Assembly: GCA_963766345.1 (NCBI GenBank)
Contig: CAVXZL010000010.1
Coordinates: 310,001-374,000, forward strand
Reading direction: 5' to 3'
DNA length: 64,000 nucleotides
From: DASVFB01 sp963766345
GTDB lineage: Bacteria; Actinomycetota; Thermoleophilia; Gaiellales; Gaiellaceae
In this document: positions 17,935-28,085 of the stretch, piece by piece
Layout of the letters: the number at the start of each line of letters is the position of its first letter
Numbering within the stretch: the first letter of the stretch is position 1
Translations under genes and position numbers: made by a program
Notes under the pieces: generated by a model
What the model saw: only the letters and a program-made list of their open reading frames with translations
What the model was told of the DNA's origin: nothing
Databases searched by the model: none

Positions 17935-18438
17935 TCATGCTTGAGCGGGAAAGACGCCTTCGAGCGCGATGATGTACTCGAGGCTCAGGTAGGGCTGGCG
18001 GTTTTCGTGTGCCTGGCCGCCGCCGCGTTTGCCGATCATCGACGCGTTCATCTGAACGTTGTGGGTCGTGCCGTAGGAGCCGCCTCCGGCGGGGAAGTTG
18101 CTGCTCGGATTCTTCTTCGTCGCTGCGTTGCTCGTGGCCGCGACCGAATGCGTGTGCGCCGGAAGTTGTCCGACGGTCAGCTTGGCCGTCTCTGTGCCGC
18201 CGGTTGAGCCGAGGTCGTAGGTCGTTCCCGTTTCTGCCTGACCGGCGCCCACGGCCACGCGGCCGCGGAGGTCCGGAAGCGCAAATGTCGTCTGGCCGTT
18301 GCCGCCGTAGGTCGTGCCCAGCAGCGCGAACAGCGCTTGGTTTTGGTTGATCGGAAGCAGTTGCCCCGCACACAGCGCCCAGCCCTTGGGCGCAAAGTTG
18401 AACGCGACGAGCTTGATCTCACCGATGAACGGATCCAC
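17935..18438 (-). CDS. Phage tail-collar domain protein (microcystin-dependent protein type)
   Basis: A 167-residue protein with the tail-collar fold. It opens with the domain motif FIGEIKLVAFNFAPKGWALC and continues with GQLLPINQNQALFALLGTTYGG, LPDLRGRVAVGAG and GQLPAHTH. The end NRQPYLSLEYIIALEGVFP is also standard. The GTG at 18438 has GGGAGGG upstream. Such proteins occur both in phage tails and as free-standing genes of unknown role in bacteria. There are no other phage genes nearby, so this looks like the free-standing type. It follows the FAD oxidase by 122 bases on the same strand. Confidence 0.88.
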   Translation of the reverse strand: MDPFIGEIKLVAFNFAPKGWALCAGQLLPINQNQALFALLGTTYGGNGQTTFALPDLRGRVAVGAGQAETGTTYDLGSTGGTETAKLTVGQLPAHTHSVAATSNAATKKNPSSNFPAGGGSYGTTHNVQMNASMIGKRGGGQAHENRQPYLSLEYIIALEGVFPAQA

Positions 18439-18560
18439 TTCGCCCTCCCTGTTGGGTGTCGGGATTCTCTTCGATGCGAAGCGCGGGCAGCGCAGGTCAC
18501 GCTCTCCAGTGGACAACCGGCGATCGGCGGTCTTCGAGTCGGCGCCCACGGTGAATCCGG

Positions 18561-20003
18561 TCAGGCGGCGGCGCTCGTCCTCTCTGCGTCGACGTTGCTG
18601 GTTGCCGCGTCGGGTTCGATGTTCTGGTTGCGCCGGAACACGTTCGTCGGATCGTAGGCGTTCTTCAGCGCGACGAGGCGTGCGTGCGTCTCTTCGCCGT
18701 ACGCGGCTCGAGCTGCGTGCGCGTCGCCGAGGAAGTTGACGTACGCGCGCCCGGTCGACGCATCGTCCGCGGCGGCGATCACCGCTCGCGCCCAGTCGGC
18801 GTGAGCGTCGCCCACCGACGCGTCGTACCAGCCGGTGACGGCGTTGAGCACGAACGGCATCGAGCGTTCGGGAAATGCGGTCGCACCCTCCGCGGTCCGC
18901 GCGACTGCGCCTCCCATCTGGTGGACGTGGATCTCGGCCTGCGGGCCCGGCGCCTCGAGGTGGATCCGGCAGAGCCGCTCGATCAGCTCGTCGTCCAGGC
19001 ATGCGAGGTTCGTGGCTTTGAAGTAGGCGTTGATGCCGCGCGGCCACAGCGGGTCGATGAGCGTCTGCATCGCGCGGTACGGCATCGGCCCGAGCAGGTC
19101 GGCGATCGGCTCGGCCGCGGCGCGGAGCGGCGCGACGAGCGCGTCGCCCTCCTCGAGCGGACCGGTGGAGACGGCGAGCAGCGCGGCGATCTTCTCGCCG
19201 TGCCACTCGGCCGGAATCGCCGGCAGCGGCGGCGCGGTCGTCAGGTTCACGAGCGCCGTGATCTCGTCGGAGGCATCGCCGGCCCACTTGCGGAACGCCC
19301 GCAGCAGGTCGGACGAGGCATCTGCCGGATAGGCGATGAGACCCGCGTAGACCATGGGGCCGAGCGGGTGCAGCGTGAACTCGAAGCTCGTGACGATGCC
19401 GAAGTTGCCACCGCCGCCGCGCAGGCCCCAAAGGAGCTCCGGGTTCTCCGTCTCGCTTGCGCGAACGAGGCGCCCGTCGGCGGTGACGACGTCTGCTGCG
19501 ACGAGGTTGTCGCACGCGAGGCCGAACTTCCTCATCGTCCAGCCGATGCCGCCGCCGAGCGTGAAGCCGCCGATGCCGGTCGACGACACGAGACCGCCGG
19601 TCGTCGCGAGGCCGTGAGCCTGCGTCTCGTGATCGACGTCGGCCCACACGGCGCCGCCGCCGACGATCGCCCGGCGCGCGGCCGGATCGACGCGAACGTC
19701 GTTCATCCGTGAGAGGTCGATGACGATTCCGTCGTTGCCGGTCGAGAATCCGGCAAGGCTGTGGCCGCCGCCCCGCACGGCGATCGGAAGGTTGTTGCTG
19801 TGTGCGAAGCCGACCGCGGCGATCACGTCGGCCGCACCGGCACAGCGGACGACGAGCGCCGGGCTCGCGACGTGTGCGCCGTTCCACACGCGGCGGGCCT
19901 CGTCGTAATCGGGATCGGCCGGCGTCACGACGTCGCCGCGCAAAGCCTCGCGCAGTTCCTGCACCGTCGCTTCTCCGAGAGCGCGCGCACTGATCGCAGT
20001 CAT
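18561..20003 (-). CDS. FAD-linked oxidase of the berberine-bridge family
   Basis: A 480-residue oxidoreductase. The N-terminal FAD_binding_4 domain contains RGGGHSLAG near residue 80, whose histidine is the usual covalent FAD site, and TTGGLVSSTGIGGFTLGGG. The C-terminal BBE segment ends with YDPTNVFRRNQNI. GAAAGGACG precedes the ATG. Relatives oxidise alcohols, sugars or secondary metabolites with oxygen as acceptor. The substrate is not predictable. It lies 61 bases downstream of the SARP-like regulator on the same strand and may share its transcript. No signal peptide is seen. Confidence 0.9.
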   Translation of the reverse strand: MTAISARALGEATVQELREALRGDVVTPADPDYDEARRVWNGAHVASPALVVRCAGAADVIAAVGFAHSNNLPIAVRGGGHSLAGFSTGNDGIVIDLSRMNDVRVDPAARRAIVGGGAVWADVDHETQAHGLATTGGLVSSTGIGGFTLGGGIGWTMRKFGLACDNLVAADVVTADGRLVRASETENPELLWGLRGGGGNFGIVTSFEFTLHPLGPMVYAGLIAYPADASSDLLRAFRKWAGDASDEITALVNLTTAPPLPAIPAEWHGEKIAALLAVSTGPLEEGDALVAPLRAAAEPIADLLGPMPYRAMQTLIDPLWPRGINAYFKATNLACLDDELIERLCRIHLEAPGPQAEIHVHQMGGAVARTAEGATAFPERSMPFVLNAVTGWYDASVGDAHADWARAVIAAADDASTGRAYVNFLGDAHAARAAYGEETHARLVALKNAYDPTNVFRRNQNIEPDAATSNVDAERTSAAA

Positions 20004-20064
20004 GTCTGCGTCCTTTCGTCGATGGACGTGAGGGCGAACGTATCGGCCGGGTCTTTGCGCGCCC

Positions 20065-22971
20065 TTAGCGGTCGCTTTGCAGCTGCGCGAGCCGCTCGTC
20101 GACGGTGGCGATGCCGAGCACGTCGTCGCGCAGTGCGTAGAGGCCGCGGGCGTCGGTGAGCAGCGCCGACGCCTGCTCGAGGTCTCCGCGGAGGAAGGCG
20201 ACCTCGGCCAGACCCGACAACGTGTTCGCGATCCAGCGCTCGCGCTGCGTCTCTCCCAGCACCACTTGCGCCTCGTGCAGCGCCGCCTCGGCGTCGTCGA
20301 GGCTGCCGCGGGCCAGGGCGAGATCTGCCGTCCGCCAGAGCGTGCTCGCGAGCCCCCACCGGTCGCCGGCGCGCCGGAACACGTCGCGCGCCTCGGCCAG
20401 AGATCGCTCGGCAGCGTCGTAGTCGCCCGCCGACGTCTCGATCAGGCCGAGACCGGCGAGCACGAGAGCGCGACCGCGGCGGTCGCGCAGGCGAGATCGC
20501 AGCTCCAGCGCTGCTTCGAGTTGCCCGCGCGCCGCGACCAGGTCGCCCTCGACGAGCCAGAGGTAGGCGCGGCGGACGCGCACGGTGGCCAGGCCCGCCT
20601 CGTCGTCGTCGGCGTCGAACCGTGCGGCGCTCTCGTCGAGCAGAGCGTGGGCGCGGGTGAAGTCGCCTCGCGCGCGCGCGACGCCGGCCTGGTTCATGAG
20701 CGCGTACCCGACCGCCGCGTCGCACGAGATCTCGACGAGCGGCTGCAGCGAGTCTTCGAAGACGAGCTCGAGGCCGGGCCCGGTGTTCGGACGGCTGCCG
20801 CGGATCTCGGCGATGCTGAGCGGAGAGGGGATCGTGTCCGCGCATCCCTCGAGGGCGCGGAAGTCCTCGATGCTCTCGGTCAGCAGGAGGTCGGCGCTCG
20901 CGAGGTCGCCGAGCATCCACTCGGCGACGCCGAGCGAGTGGACGCCGAGCGCTTCCGCGGCTGCGAAGCCCTCGGCGCGGGCGAGTGCGAGTGCCCGCTC
21001 GAGCCACGGAACGGCGACATCCGCCTCGTCCTTTGCCACGCCGAACTCGCCGACGAACTGGAGCGCACGCCACTGCGCGCGCCTGTCCCCGATCTCCACG
21101 GCGACCGCGTGGCTGTCCTCGGCGAGCGGCATGCCGTGCGCGAGGGTTCCGCTCCGGAAGTCGATCGCCGCCGCCGCCAGCAGCGCCTGCGCGCGCAGCG
21201 CCGTCCGCTCGGGCGCCGCCTCGAGACTCTGCGCGAAGCGCCGCTTCGCTTCTTCGAGCTCGAGCCTTCCCAGCCAGAACGGCGCCAGTGCGACGCAGAG
21301 ACGAAGCGCTTCTCGCGGATCGTGCGCGAGGAGCGTGTCGAGTGCGACGCGGAGGTTCGCCGCCTCGCGCTCGAGCCGCGGCGAGTCCCGCTCGCGCTCG
21401 GCCAGCGCGAGCGCCCAGCGTGCGTGACGCTCCGACAGCGCCTTCGTCTCGCCGGCGTCGTCGAGCCGTGCGCGTGCATAGATGCGCACCGTCTCGAGCA
21501 GGCGGTAGCGATTGCGGCGGTCGCCGTATTCGACCGCGACGAGGGACTTCTCGACGAGCCGCGCGAGCGTGTCGGCGATCTCGCTCGCCCCGAGGTCGTC
21601 GCCCGTGCACGCGTCTTCGACCGCTTCGAGCTCGAAACCGCCCGCGAAGACCGACAGCCGCCGGAGCAGCGTCCGCTCGTCGGGCTCGAGCAGCTCGTGG
21701 CTCCATTCGAGCGTCGCGGTCAGCGTCTGCTGTCGTGTCGGCGCCGCATGGCTCCCGCTGCGCAGGAGGCGGAACCGGTCGTCGAGGCGCGCGCCGATCG
21801 CCGCCGGGCTCAGCGCACCGAGTCGCCCAGCCGCGAGCTCCAACGCGAGCGGGAGCCCGTCGAGGCGCAGGCAAATGCGGGCCACGTCCTCCGAGTTCTC
21901 CTCGTCGAGGACGAAGCCCGGCGCAGCGGCGGCTGCGCGCTCGACGAACAGCGACACGGCTTCGTAGTCCAGAAGCCGGCGCGGGTCGAGCGGCTGTTCG
22001 GGGTCGGGGATCTCGAGCGAGGGGACGCGGAAGACGACCTCGCCGGCCGTGCGCAACGGCTCGCGGCTCGTGGCGAGGATCGTGACGCGCGGCGCGCCGC
22101 GCAGGAGCGCGTCGACGACGGCGGCACTCGCGGACAACACGTGCTCGCAGTTGTCGAGCAGGAGCAGCAACCTTCGCGGTGCGAGGAAGTCGATCACCGC
22201 CTCGACCAGCTCCTGTGCCGCCAACGGGCGAACGTCCAGGGCGGTCGCGACGGCGTCCATGACCAGCGAGCCCTCACTGACGGAAGCAAGCTCGACCAGC
22301 GCCGCCCCCGATTCGTACGACGATCCTGCAGCGCGGGCGACCTCGAGCGCGAGCCGTGTCTTGCCGACCCCGCCGGTCCCGGACAGCGTGAGCAGGCGCG
22401 TCCGCCGGAGGAGCGCCTCGAGCTCTGCGAGCTCGCGACCACGCCCGACGAACGAGCTCGCCTCGGCCGGCAGCGCGAAGCGGGAGCCGTCGCCGAGCGC
22501 GGCCGCCTCCTCCGCGAGTTCGGCCGCCAGCGCCGCGAGCTCCTCGCGACGTTCGCCCGCCCAGTCGTCGTAGCGGTTCTCGGGCACGAGCTCACCGCCG
22601 TACAGGGAGAGCGCGGCGCCGTACGCCCCGGCCGTCCGCATCCGCCGTGCGTCCGCAGCCGACCGCTCGAACTCGTCGACGTCGACCTCCGCGGACAGCG
22701 TCAGCACCTCGTCGCGCACCTCGATCGCGTCGGGCCCGAGCGCCCGCCTCGCGACGTGCACCGCCTGGTGCAGGTTGTTCGCGGCCGCCGCGGGGGCGAG
22801 TTCCCGCCAGAGCACGTCCATCGCCACCTCGCGGTGGAGCCGGTGACCATCCGCGAGCGCGAGCAGCTTCACGAGCTCGCGCGCCTTCTTCAGCCGCCAC
22901 GCCGAATCCGCGACGGCGACGTCGTCGACCGTGGCCGCGAACCCGCCGAGCAAGCTGACCCTGACGGTCAT
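20065..22971 (-). CDS. SARP/AfsR-like transcription regulator with BTAD and NB-ARC-type ATPase
   Basis: A 968-residue multidomain regulator. Residues 1-90 are an OmpR-like winged helix (VRVSLLGGFAATVDD) and residues 95-160 are a bacterial transcriptional activation domain (VDVDEFERSAADAR). A STAND ATPase follows with P-loop SGTGGVGKTRLALE at 198-211, LLLLDNCEHVL as Walker B and GLPLALELAAGRLG as the GxP motif. A long TPR-like C-terminal half closes the protein. The ATG at 22971 directly opens the winged helix; an upstream in-frame ATG adds an arginine-rich tail without homology. It is divergent from the cupin gene 101 bases away. The effector is unknown. Confidence 0.9.
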   Translation of the reverse strand: MTVRVSLLGGFAATVDDVAVADSAWRLKKARELVKLLALADGHRLHREVAMDVLWRELAPAAAANNLHQAVHVARRALGPDAIEVRDEVLTLSAEVDVDEFERSAADARRMRTAGAYGAALSLYGGELVPENRYDDWAGERREELAALAAELAEEAAALGDGSRFALPAEASSFVGRGRELAELEALLRRTRLLTLSGTGGVGKTRLALEVARAAGSSYESGAALVELASVSEGSLVMDAVATALDVRPLAAQELVEAVIDFLAPRRLLLLLDNCEHVLSASAAVVDALLRGAPRVTILATSREPLRTAGEVVFRVPSLEIPDPEQPLDPRRLLDYEAVSLFVERAAAAAPGFVLDEENSEDVARICLRLDGLPLALELAAGRLGALSPAAIGARLDDRFRLLRSGSHAAPTRQQTLTATLEWSHELLEPDERTLLRRLSVFAGGFELEAVEDACTGDDLGASEIADTLARLVEKSLVAVEYGDRRNRYRLLETVRIYARARLDDAGETKALSERHARWALALAERERDSPRLEREAANLRVALDTLLAHDPREALRLCVALAPFWLGRLELEEAKRRFAQSLEAAPERTALRAQALLAAAAIDFRSGTLAHGMPLAEDSHAVAVEIGDRRAQWRALQFVGEFGVAKDEADVAVPWLERALALARAEGFAAAEALGVHSLGVAEWMLGDLASADLLLTESIEDFRALEGCADTIPSPLSIAEIRGSRPNTGPGLELVFEDSLQPLVEISCDAAVGYALMNQAGVARARGDFTRAHALLDESAARFDADDDEAGLATVRVRRAYLWLVEGDLVAARGQLEAALELRSRLRDRRGRALVLAGLGLIETSAGDYDAAERSLAEARDVFRRAGDRWGLASTLWRTADLALARGSLDDAEAALHEAQVVLGETQRERWIANTLSGLAEVAFLRGDLEQASALLTDARGLYALRDDVLGIATVDERLAQLQSDR

Positions 22972-23072
22972 CGAGGAGAACCTACCGCCCGCTAAGGCGG
23001 CGCAAAGAGCGCGCAAAGGAGCGCCTCCTAGCCTCTTCAGCCGAGAGGCAACCATTCGCAAGGAGGAAGGCG

Positions 23073-23513
23073 ATGAAGATCAAGCTGCTCGGACTGCTTC
23101 TGGTCAGCGCGCTGGCGATGGCGGCGCCGTCGCAGGCGTCCGCGCCGCTGATCCTGGCGCAGCCGGTCGCCGTCGGGGCGATGAAAGCGACGACGATCCA
23201 CGCGCAAAAGGGCTCGATGATCCTCGAGTCGATCAAGATCAAGCCCGGCGGCAACTTCGGCTGGCACACGCACGGGGCGCCGGTCGCCGTCGTCGTGACT
23301 GGTGGGACGCTGACCGTCTTCGATCCCACGGTCGGAGCGTGCGCGCCGTTCAAGGTCTCGAAAGGCCAGTCGTTCGTCGAGCCCGCAAACCACGTGCACC
23401 TGGCACGGAACGACGGCAAGAAGACGGTGACGCTCTACGCCCTGTATCTCGGAGTCCCGAAGCCGGTGGCCGCGAACGTCCCGGCAGCCGAGCCGTCAGG
23501 CTGCAGCGCCTGA
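23073..23513 (+). CDS. Secreted small cupin protein
   Basis: A 146-residue protein with a signal peptide (KLLGLLLVSALAMAAPSQASA). One cupin barrel is visible: PGGNFGWHTHGAPVAVVVTGG gives the two histidines of motif 1, and a later HVHLARND gives motif 2, so a metal site is likely. Two cysteines (GACAPF and SGCSA) could pair outside the cell. AGGAGGAAGG lies before the ATG. It is transcribed away from the SARP-like regulator, which may control it. The ligand is unknown. Confidence 0.85.
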   Translation: MKIKLLGLLLVSALAMAAPSQASAPLILAQPVAVGAMKATTIHAQKGSMILESIKIKPGGNFGWHTHGAPVAVVVTGGTLTVFDPTVGACAPFKVSKGQSFVEPANHVHLARNDGKKTVTLYALYLGVPKPVAANVPAAEPSGCSA

Positions 23514-23526
23514 CGCCAAAGTGATC

Positions 23527-23559
23527 GCCGGCCTCGCTCGCACGCGCGGCGAGGTCGGC
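23527..23559 (+). terminator. Terminator hairpin after the cupin gene
   Basis: An 11-bp stem, GCCGGCCTCGC/GCGAGGTCGGC, with a single mismatch and an 11-base loop, 13 bases after the cupin stop. Confidence 0.65.
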
Positions 23560-23664
23560 GTCCCGGACGCTGTGGCAACCCGTAAAGGCAACGGGCCCTC
23601 ATCTTGGAGGTTTTCGTCTAGGGCGAGAGTGGGAGGGACCTTTCGTGGACTTGTCGACGAGCTA

Positions 23665-23680
23665 ATGACAACGTTGTCAT
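23665..23680. promoter_or_regulatory. LacI-type operator upstream of the GH92 gene
   Basis: A perfect 16-bp palindrome, ATGACAACGTTGTCAT, ending ten bases before the start codon and directly next to the AGGAGG ribosome site. The even symmetry with a central CG is typical of LacI-family operators. The same arms occur over the start of the lacI-like gene at 29085-29100. A repressor bound here would block transcription of the glycosidase. Confidence 0.75.
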
Positions 23681-23690
23681 AGGAGGGATT

Positions 23691-26600
23691 ATGCGCATCT
23701 CGACTCGCCCCGGCGGCGCGCGCCGGTGGGGTGCGACCGTCGCGGCCGCGGCCGCGGGCATCCTCGGCGCGGGCATGACGGCCGCGCTCGCCGCTTCGGG
23801 CTCGAGCCCCACGCAGGGCTCGGTGACCACCGGTGTGACCACCACGACTCCGGCCGCCGGCGCTCCAAGCGCGGCCGGCCCGACCGGCGGCGACTCGCAA
23901 GGCCCGCCGGCGGCCTGCACCAAGGGAGCCAACGGTCTCCCGGTCCACTGTCCCGGCCCGGTTCCGAGGAGCAAGCTTCCCGCGCTGGCGAAGGATCAGA
24001 GCACCGTCTCCCAGCCCGTCACCGAACCGGCCGGGCTCGTGGACACACGGACGTGGACGACCGGCGGCGGGAACACCTTCCCCGGTGCGGACGTGCCGTT
24101 CGGGATGGTGCAGTGGAGCCCGGACACGGCGCCGAACCGCAGCGCCGGCGGCGGGTACACCTTCGGCGACTCGTCGCTCATCGGCTACTCGCTCACGCAC
24201 ATCAGCGGCCCGGGATGCGGCGCGGCAGGCGATGTGCCAATGCTGCCGTTCACCGGCTCGCTACCCGGGAATCCCAACGGCGCGACGACGGCGTTCACGA
24301 ACGACGGCGAGATCGCTCAGGCGGGCTACTACTCCGCGAAGTCGAACCAGCCGGACACGATCACCTCCGAGTTCACCGCGACTCCGCACAGCGCGATGGG
24401 CCGATTCACCTATCCGGCGACCACGCAGGCGGGCTTCCTGATCAAGCTGCGCGACAGCCAGAACGGCCAGTTCGCGGCGAGCACTGCGCAGATGGTCAAC
24501 GGCAACGAGGTGAGCGGCTCGGAGACGAGCGGCCACTTCTGCGGCGAGGGCGTCAACGACGGCCAGCGGCAGGAGTACACCGTCCATTTCGACATCACGT
24601 TCGACCGTCCGTTCACGGCGTCGCAGATCGTGCCCCGCTCGGACGGCACGCCGTCCGCCGTGTACCTGACGTTCGACACGAGCGCGAACCCGGTCGTCCA
24701 GGCGAAGCTCGGTATCTCCTACGTCAGCGACGGCAACGCCCGGCTGAACCGGCAGACCGAGAACCCGGGTTGGGACTTCGACGGCACGAAGACCGCCGCC
24801 CAGGACGAGTGGAACGCGCTCCTCGGGCGCATCCAGGTCTCCGGAGGCAGCGTCGCCCAGACCCAGCAGTTCTACAGCAACCTCTACAAGACCCTCATCC
24901 AGCCGAACATCACGAGCGACGTCAACGGGCAGTACGTGGGCGCGGATATGACGACGCACACGACCGTCGCCGGTCAGCACGACCAGTACGGCGTCTTCTC
25001 AGGCTGGGACACCTTCCACTCGCTCTCGCAGCTCCAGGCGATCCTCGACCCGGCCGCCGCGAGCGACCAGGCGCAGTCGCTCGTCAACTACTACACCCAG
25101 GACAAGATCCTGCAGCAGTGGGGCTACCTGCACCTGAACAACTACGTGATGGTCGGTGACCCCGCGCAGTCGATCATCGCCGACTACTACGCGTTCGGCG
25201 CGCGCGACTTCGACACCGGGCAGGCGCTGAAGGACATGCTCGCGCAGGCCACGACCGTGAACGACGTGCGGCCCGGCGAAGCCTTCGAGGCGCAGTACGG
25301 CTACCTGCCCGAAGACGGCAGGTACGGCTGCTGCAACCCGCACGGCTACGTGCCGACCTGCTCGAGTACGACAGCCAGGACCTCGCGCTGTCGCAGTTCG
25401 CCGCCGCCCTCGGCGACACGAAGAACGCGGCGATATCGAGGCGCGGGCCAACAACTGGCAGAACGTCTTCGACCTGTCCAACAACCTGCTCAACGGGCGC
25501 AACGCGGACGGCTCCTTCGTCCCCGGGATCACCCCGACGAGCACGACGCGCTATGTCGAGGGAACCGCCTACGAGTACCTGTGGAACGTGCCGAACAACT
25601 ACCCGGCGCTGTTCTCCCTGCTGGGCGGCAAGACGAAAGTGGTGCCGGCGCTCCGGGAGTTCTTGTCCCAGCCGGACGCGTCCGGGACGCACGCCCTGCT
25701 GACGAACGAGTTCGGCTTCGGCGAGCAGTATGCGCTCGACTACGCCGGCGACCCCGCGGGCACGCAGCAAGCCGTCAACAACATCCGCAACACGATGTAC
25801 GGGCCCGGCCCGAGCGGGCTCGCCGACAACGACGACCTCGGCGCCAACAGCTCCGCGTTCGTCTGGGAGATGCTCGGCATGTACCCGGAGAACTCGGGAT
25901 CTCCAATCTCGTCTTCAACAGCCCGGGCTTCCCATACGCAGCGATCAGCCTGCCCAACGGGAAGACGATCACGATCAACGCCCCGGGCGCCTCGCCCACG
26001 CAGTACTACGTCAGCTCGCTGAAGATCAACGGCAGTCCGTACAGCAAGCTCTACGTGCCGTGGTCCACGCTCTCGGCGGGCGCGACGCTCGACTGGAAGC
26101 TCACGACGTCGCCGACGACCTGGGGCAACGCCCCAGCGGCCGCGCCGCCGTCCTTCACGGCCGGCCAGCAGTCGGTCCTCGCGTCGGTCGACCCGAGCAA
26201 CGTCGTCCTCCAACCCGGCGCCTCGGCGACGGCGACCCTGCTCGCGGCCAACGACAGCGACTCGGTGCAGAAGGTGACGTGGACGGCGACGGCGGGCCCG
26301 GGGCTGACGGTGAGCCCGGCGCAGGGAACGCTCAACCTCGCTGCATCGAAGCGCGCCTCCGCCCAGGTGACCGTGGCGGCATCCCCGGACGCGGCCGACG
26401 GCCGGTACACGGTCACGTTCGATCTGACCACCGGAAACGGCGAGCAGAAGACGGTCACGCTCGCGGTCGCCGTCGCCAAGCGCGGCGAGCTGTGGCCGTA
26501 CTACACGAACGCCGGCATCACCGACGACACCGATACGAGCGCCGCCACGTACGACGGCGGCGGCTGGAGCTACTCGGCGCAGGCGCTCGCCGCACAGGGC

Positions 26601-28034
26601 GTCACGCCCGGAAGCACGGTCACGGTCGACGGGATCGACTACACGTGGCCGGACGTCCCGGTGGCGACGCTCGACAACATCGAGGCGGCCGGCCAGACGA
26701 TCCCGCTGGACGCGCCGGCGCACGCGTCCACGATCGGCCTGCTCGGAAGCTCCACGAATGCGGGCAGCGCCGGCGCCGGCGGCACGGCGACGATTACCTA
26801 CACCGACGGATCGACCGACCAGTTCACCGCGAAGTTCAGCGACTGGACGCTCGGTGCCGGCGGGTTCCCGCCGCTGCCCGGCAACAGCGTCGCGGTGTCG
26901 ATGCCGTACCGCAACTTCACCGGCAACGTCCGCGACAACGTGGGCACGAACGTGTTCGCGATGGAAGCGCCCGTCTCGGTGGCCAAGACGGTCTCGAGCA
27001 TCACGCTGCCGCAGGCGACCGGCGGGGACATGCACGTCTTGGCGATCTCGCTGCCGCCCGCGCCCGCGCACGCGGTGACCGTCGCGCCGACGACGCAGAA
27101 GGGAGGCGGACGCGTCGGCTCGGACGCCACCTTCACCGAGCACCTGACGAACGCCGGCTACCAGGCCGACTCCTACGCCGTCTCGTCGTCGAGCACCTGG
27201 ACAGCTCACGTCTACGACGCGAGCTGCACGACTCCGGTCGCCACGACGGCGACGGTTCAGCCGGGCGCGAGCGTCGACCTGTGCGTCAAGGTCGCGGTTC
27301 CCGCCTCGGCGGCGAACGGCGACACGAGCGACACCACGATCACGGCGACCTCCGCGACCGACCCGTCGGCCACGGCGACGGCGAAGCTGACGACGATCGC
27401 GGTGTCGGTCGACACGCTCGTCGTCGACGGGGACATGGGCTCGCCGAACGTCGAGAGCTACTACGAGGACGCCCTCTCCGCGAACGGCGTGGCGTACAGC
27501 TACTGGGACCTGTCGGCCGACCCGACGCTCCCGCTCTCGATGCTGACCACGCACAAGAACGTCGTCTGGTTCACCGGCAACGCCTACCCGGGGCCGATCA
27601 CGCCGTACGAGTCGGAGCTCGCGACGTTCCTCGACGGCGGCGGGCGGCTCTTCATGTCGGGGCAGGACATCCTCGACCAGTCCGCGGGCACGACGCCGTT
27701 CGTCCACAACTACCTGCACGTCAACTGGGACGGCTCGGAGGCGCAGAACGACAAGCCGACGGCGAACGTGCACGGTGTGCCGGGCAACGCGGTGACCGAC
27801 GGCATCGGCTCGATACCGCTCGACCACTCGGTGCTCAATGCCAATTACGAGGACGAGGTCACGCCGATCGCCCCCGCAACGGCGGCGTTCACCGACGACA
27901 CGTCCGCGTCGGACGCGCTCAGCGTCACCGCGGGGGCGTACAAGGTCGTCTTCCTCGCCTTCCCGTTCGAGGCGTACGGCACCGCGGCGGACAAGGCCGA
28001 CCTGATGCACCGGGTGCTGGCTTACCTCGCCTGA
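23691..28034 (+). pseudogene. GH92 alpha-mannosidase-like multidomain exported protein, with three frame disruptions
   Basis: Reads as a secreted GH92 glycosidase of about 1448 residues after three single-base corrections. Residues 1-35 are a signal peptide. The GH92 domain runs to about residue 800 (GNTFPGADVPFGMVQWSPDT, SGWDTFHSLSQL). An NEW3-like domain, an NPCBM-like module (DGIDYTWPDV) and a C-terminal ThuA/GATase-like domain (VVDGDMGSPNVESYYED) follow. One base is missing at each of about 25356, 25436 and 25897. The true frame between them holds VEGTAYEYLW and DNDDLGANSSAFVWEMLGMY, the catalytic-site motifs. The three shifts sum to zero, so a continuous frame survives that replaces residues 556-736 with nonsense. 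Either the sequence has errors or the enzyme is dead. Confidence 0.85.
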
Positions 28035-28043
28035 CGAGGCGAC

Positions 28044-28071
28044 GAGGGCAGGCCCACCCGGGCCTGCCCTC
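28044..28071. terminator. Bidirectional terminator between the GH92 and lacI-like genes
   Basis: A perfect 12-bp stem, GAGGGCAGGCCC/GGGCCTGCCCTC, with a four-base loop, located between the two convergent genes. Confidence 0.85.
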
Positions 28072-28085
28072 ACGCTCTCGCGGGC

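Noticed and set aside
17935..18438. Prophage
   Set aside because: Only one tail-collar domain is present; there are no capsid, terminase, portal or lysis genes around it.
23560..23664. Possible riboswitch before the GH92 gene (CCCGTAAAGGCAACGGG stem and purine-rich stretches)
   Set aside because: I could not match the arrangement to any known riboswitch class; only a small stem is visible, and the nearby LacI operator explains the regulation.
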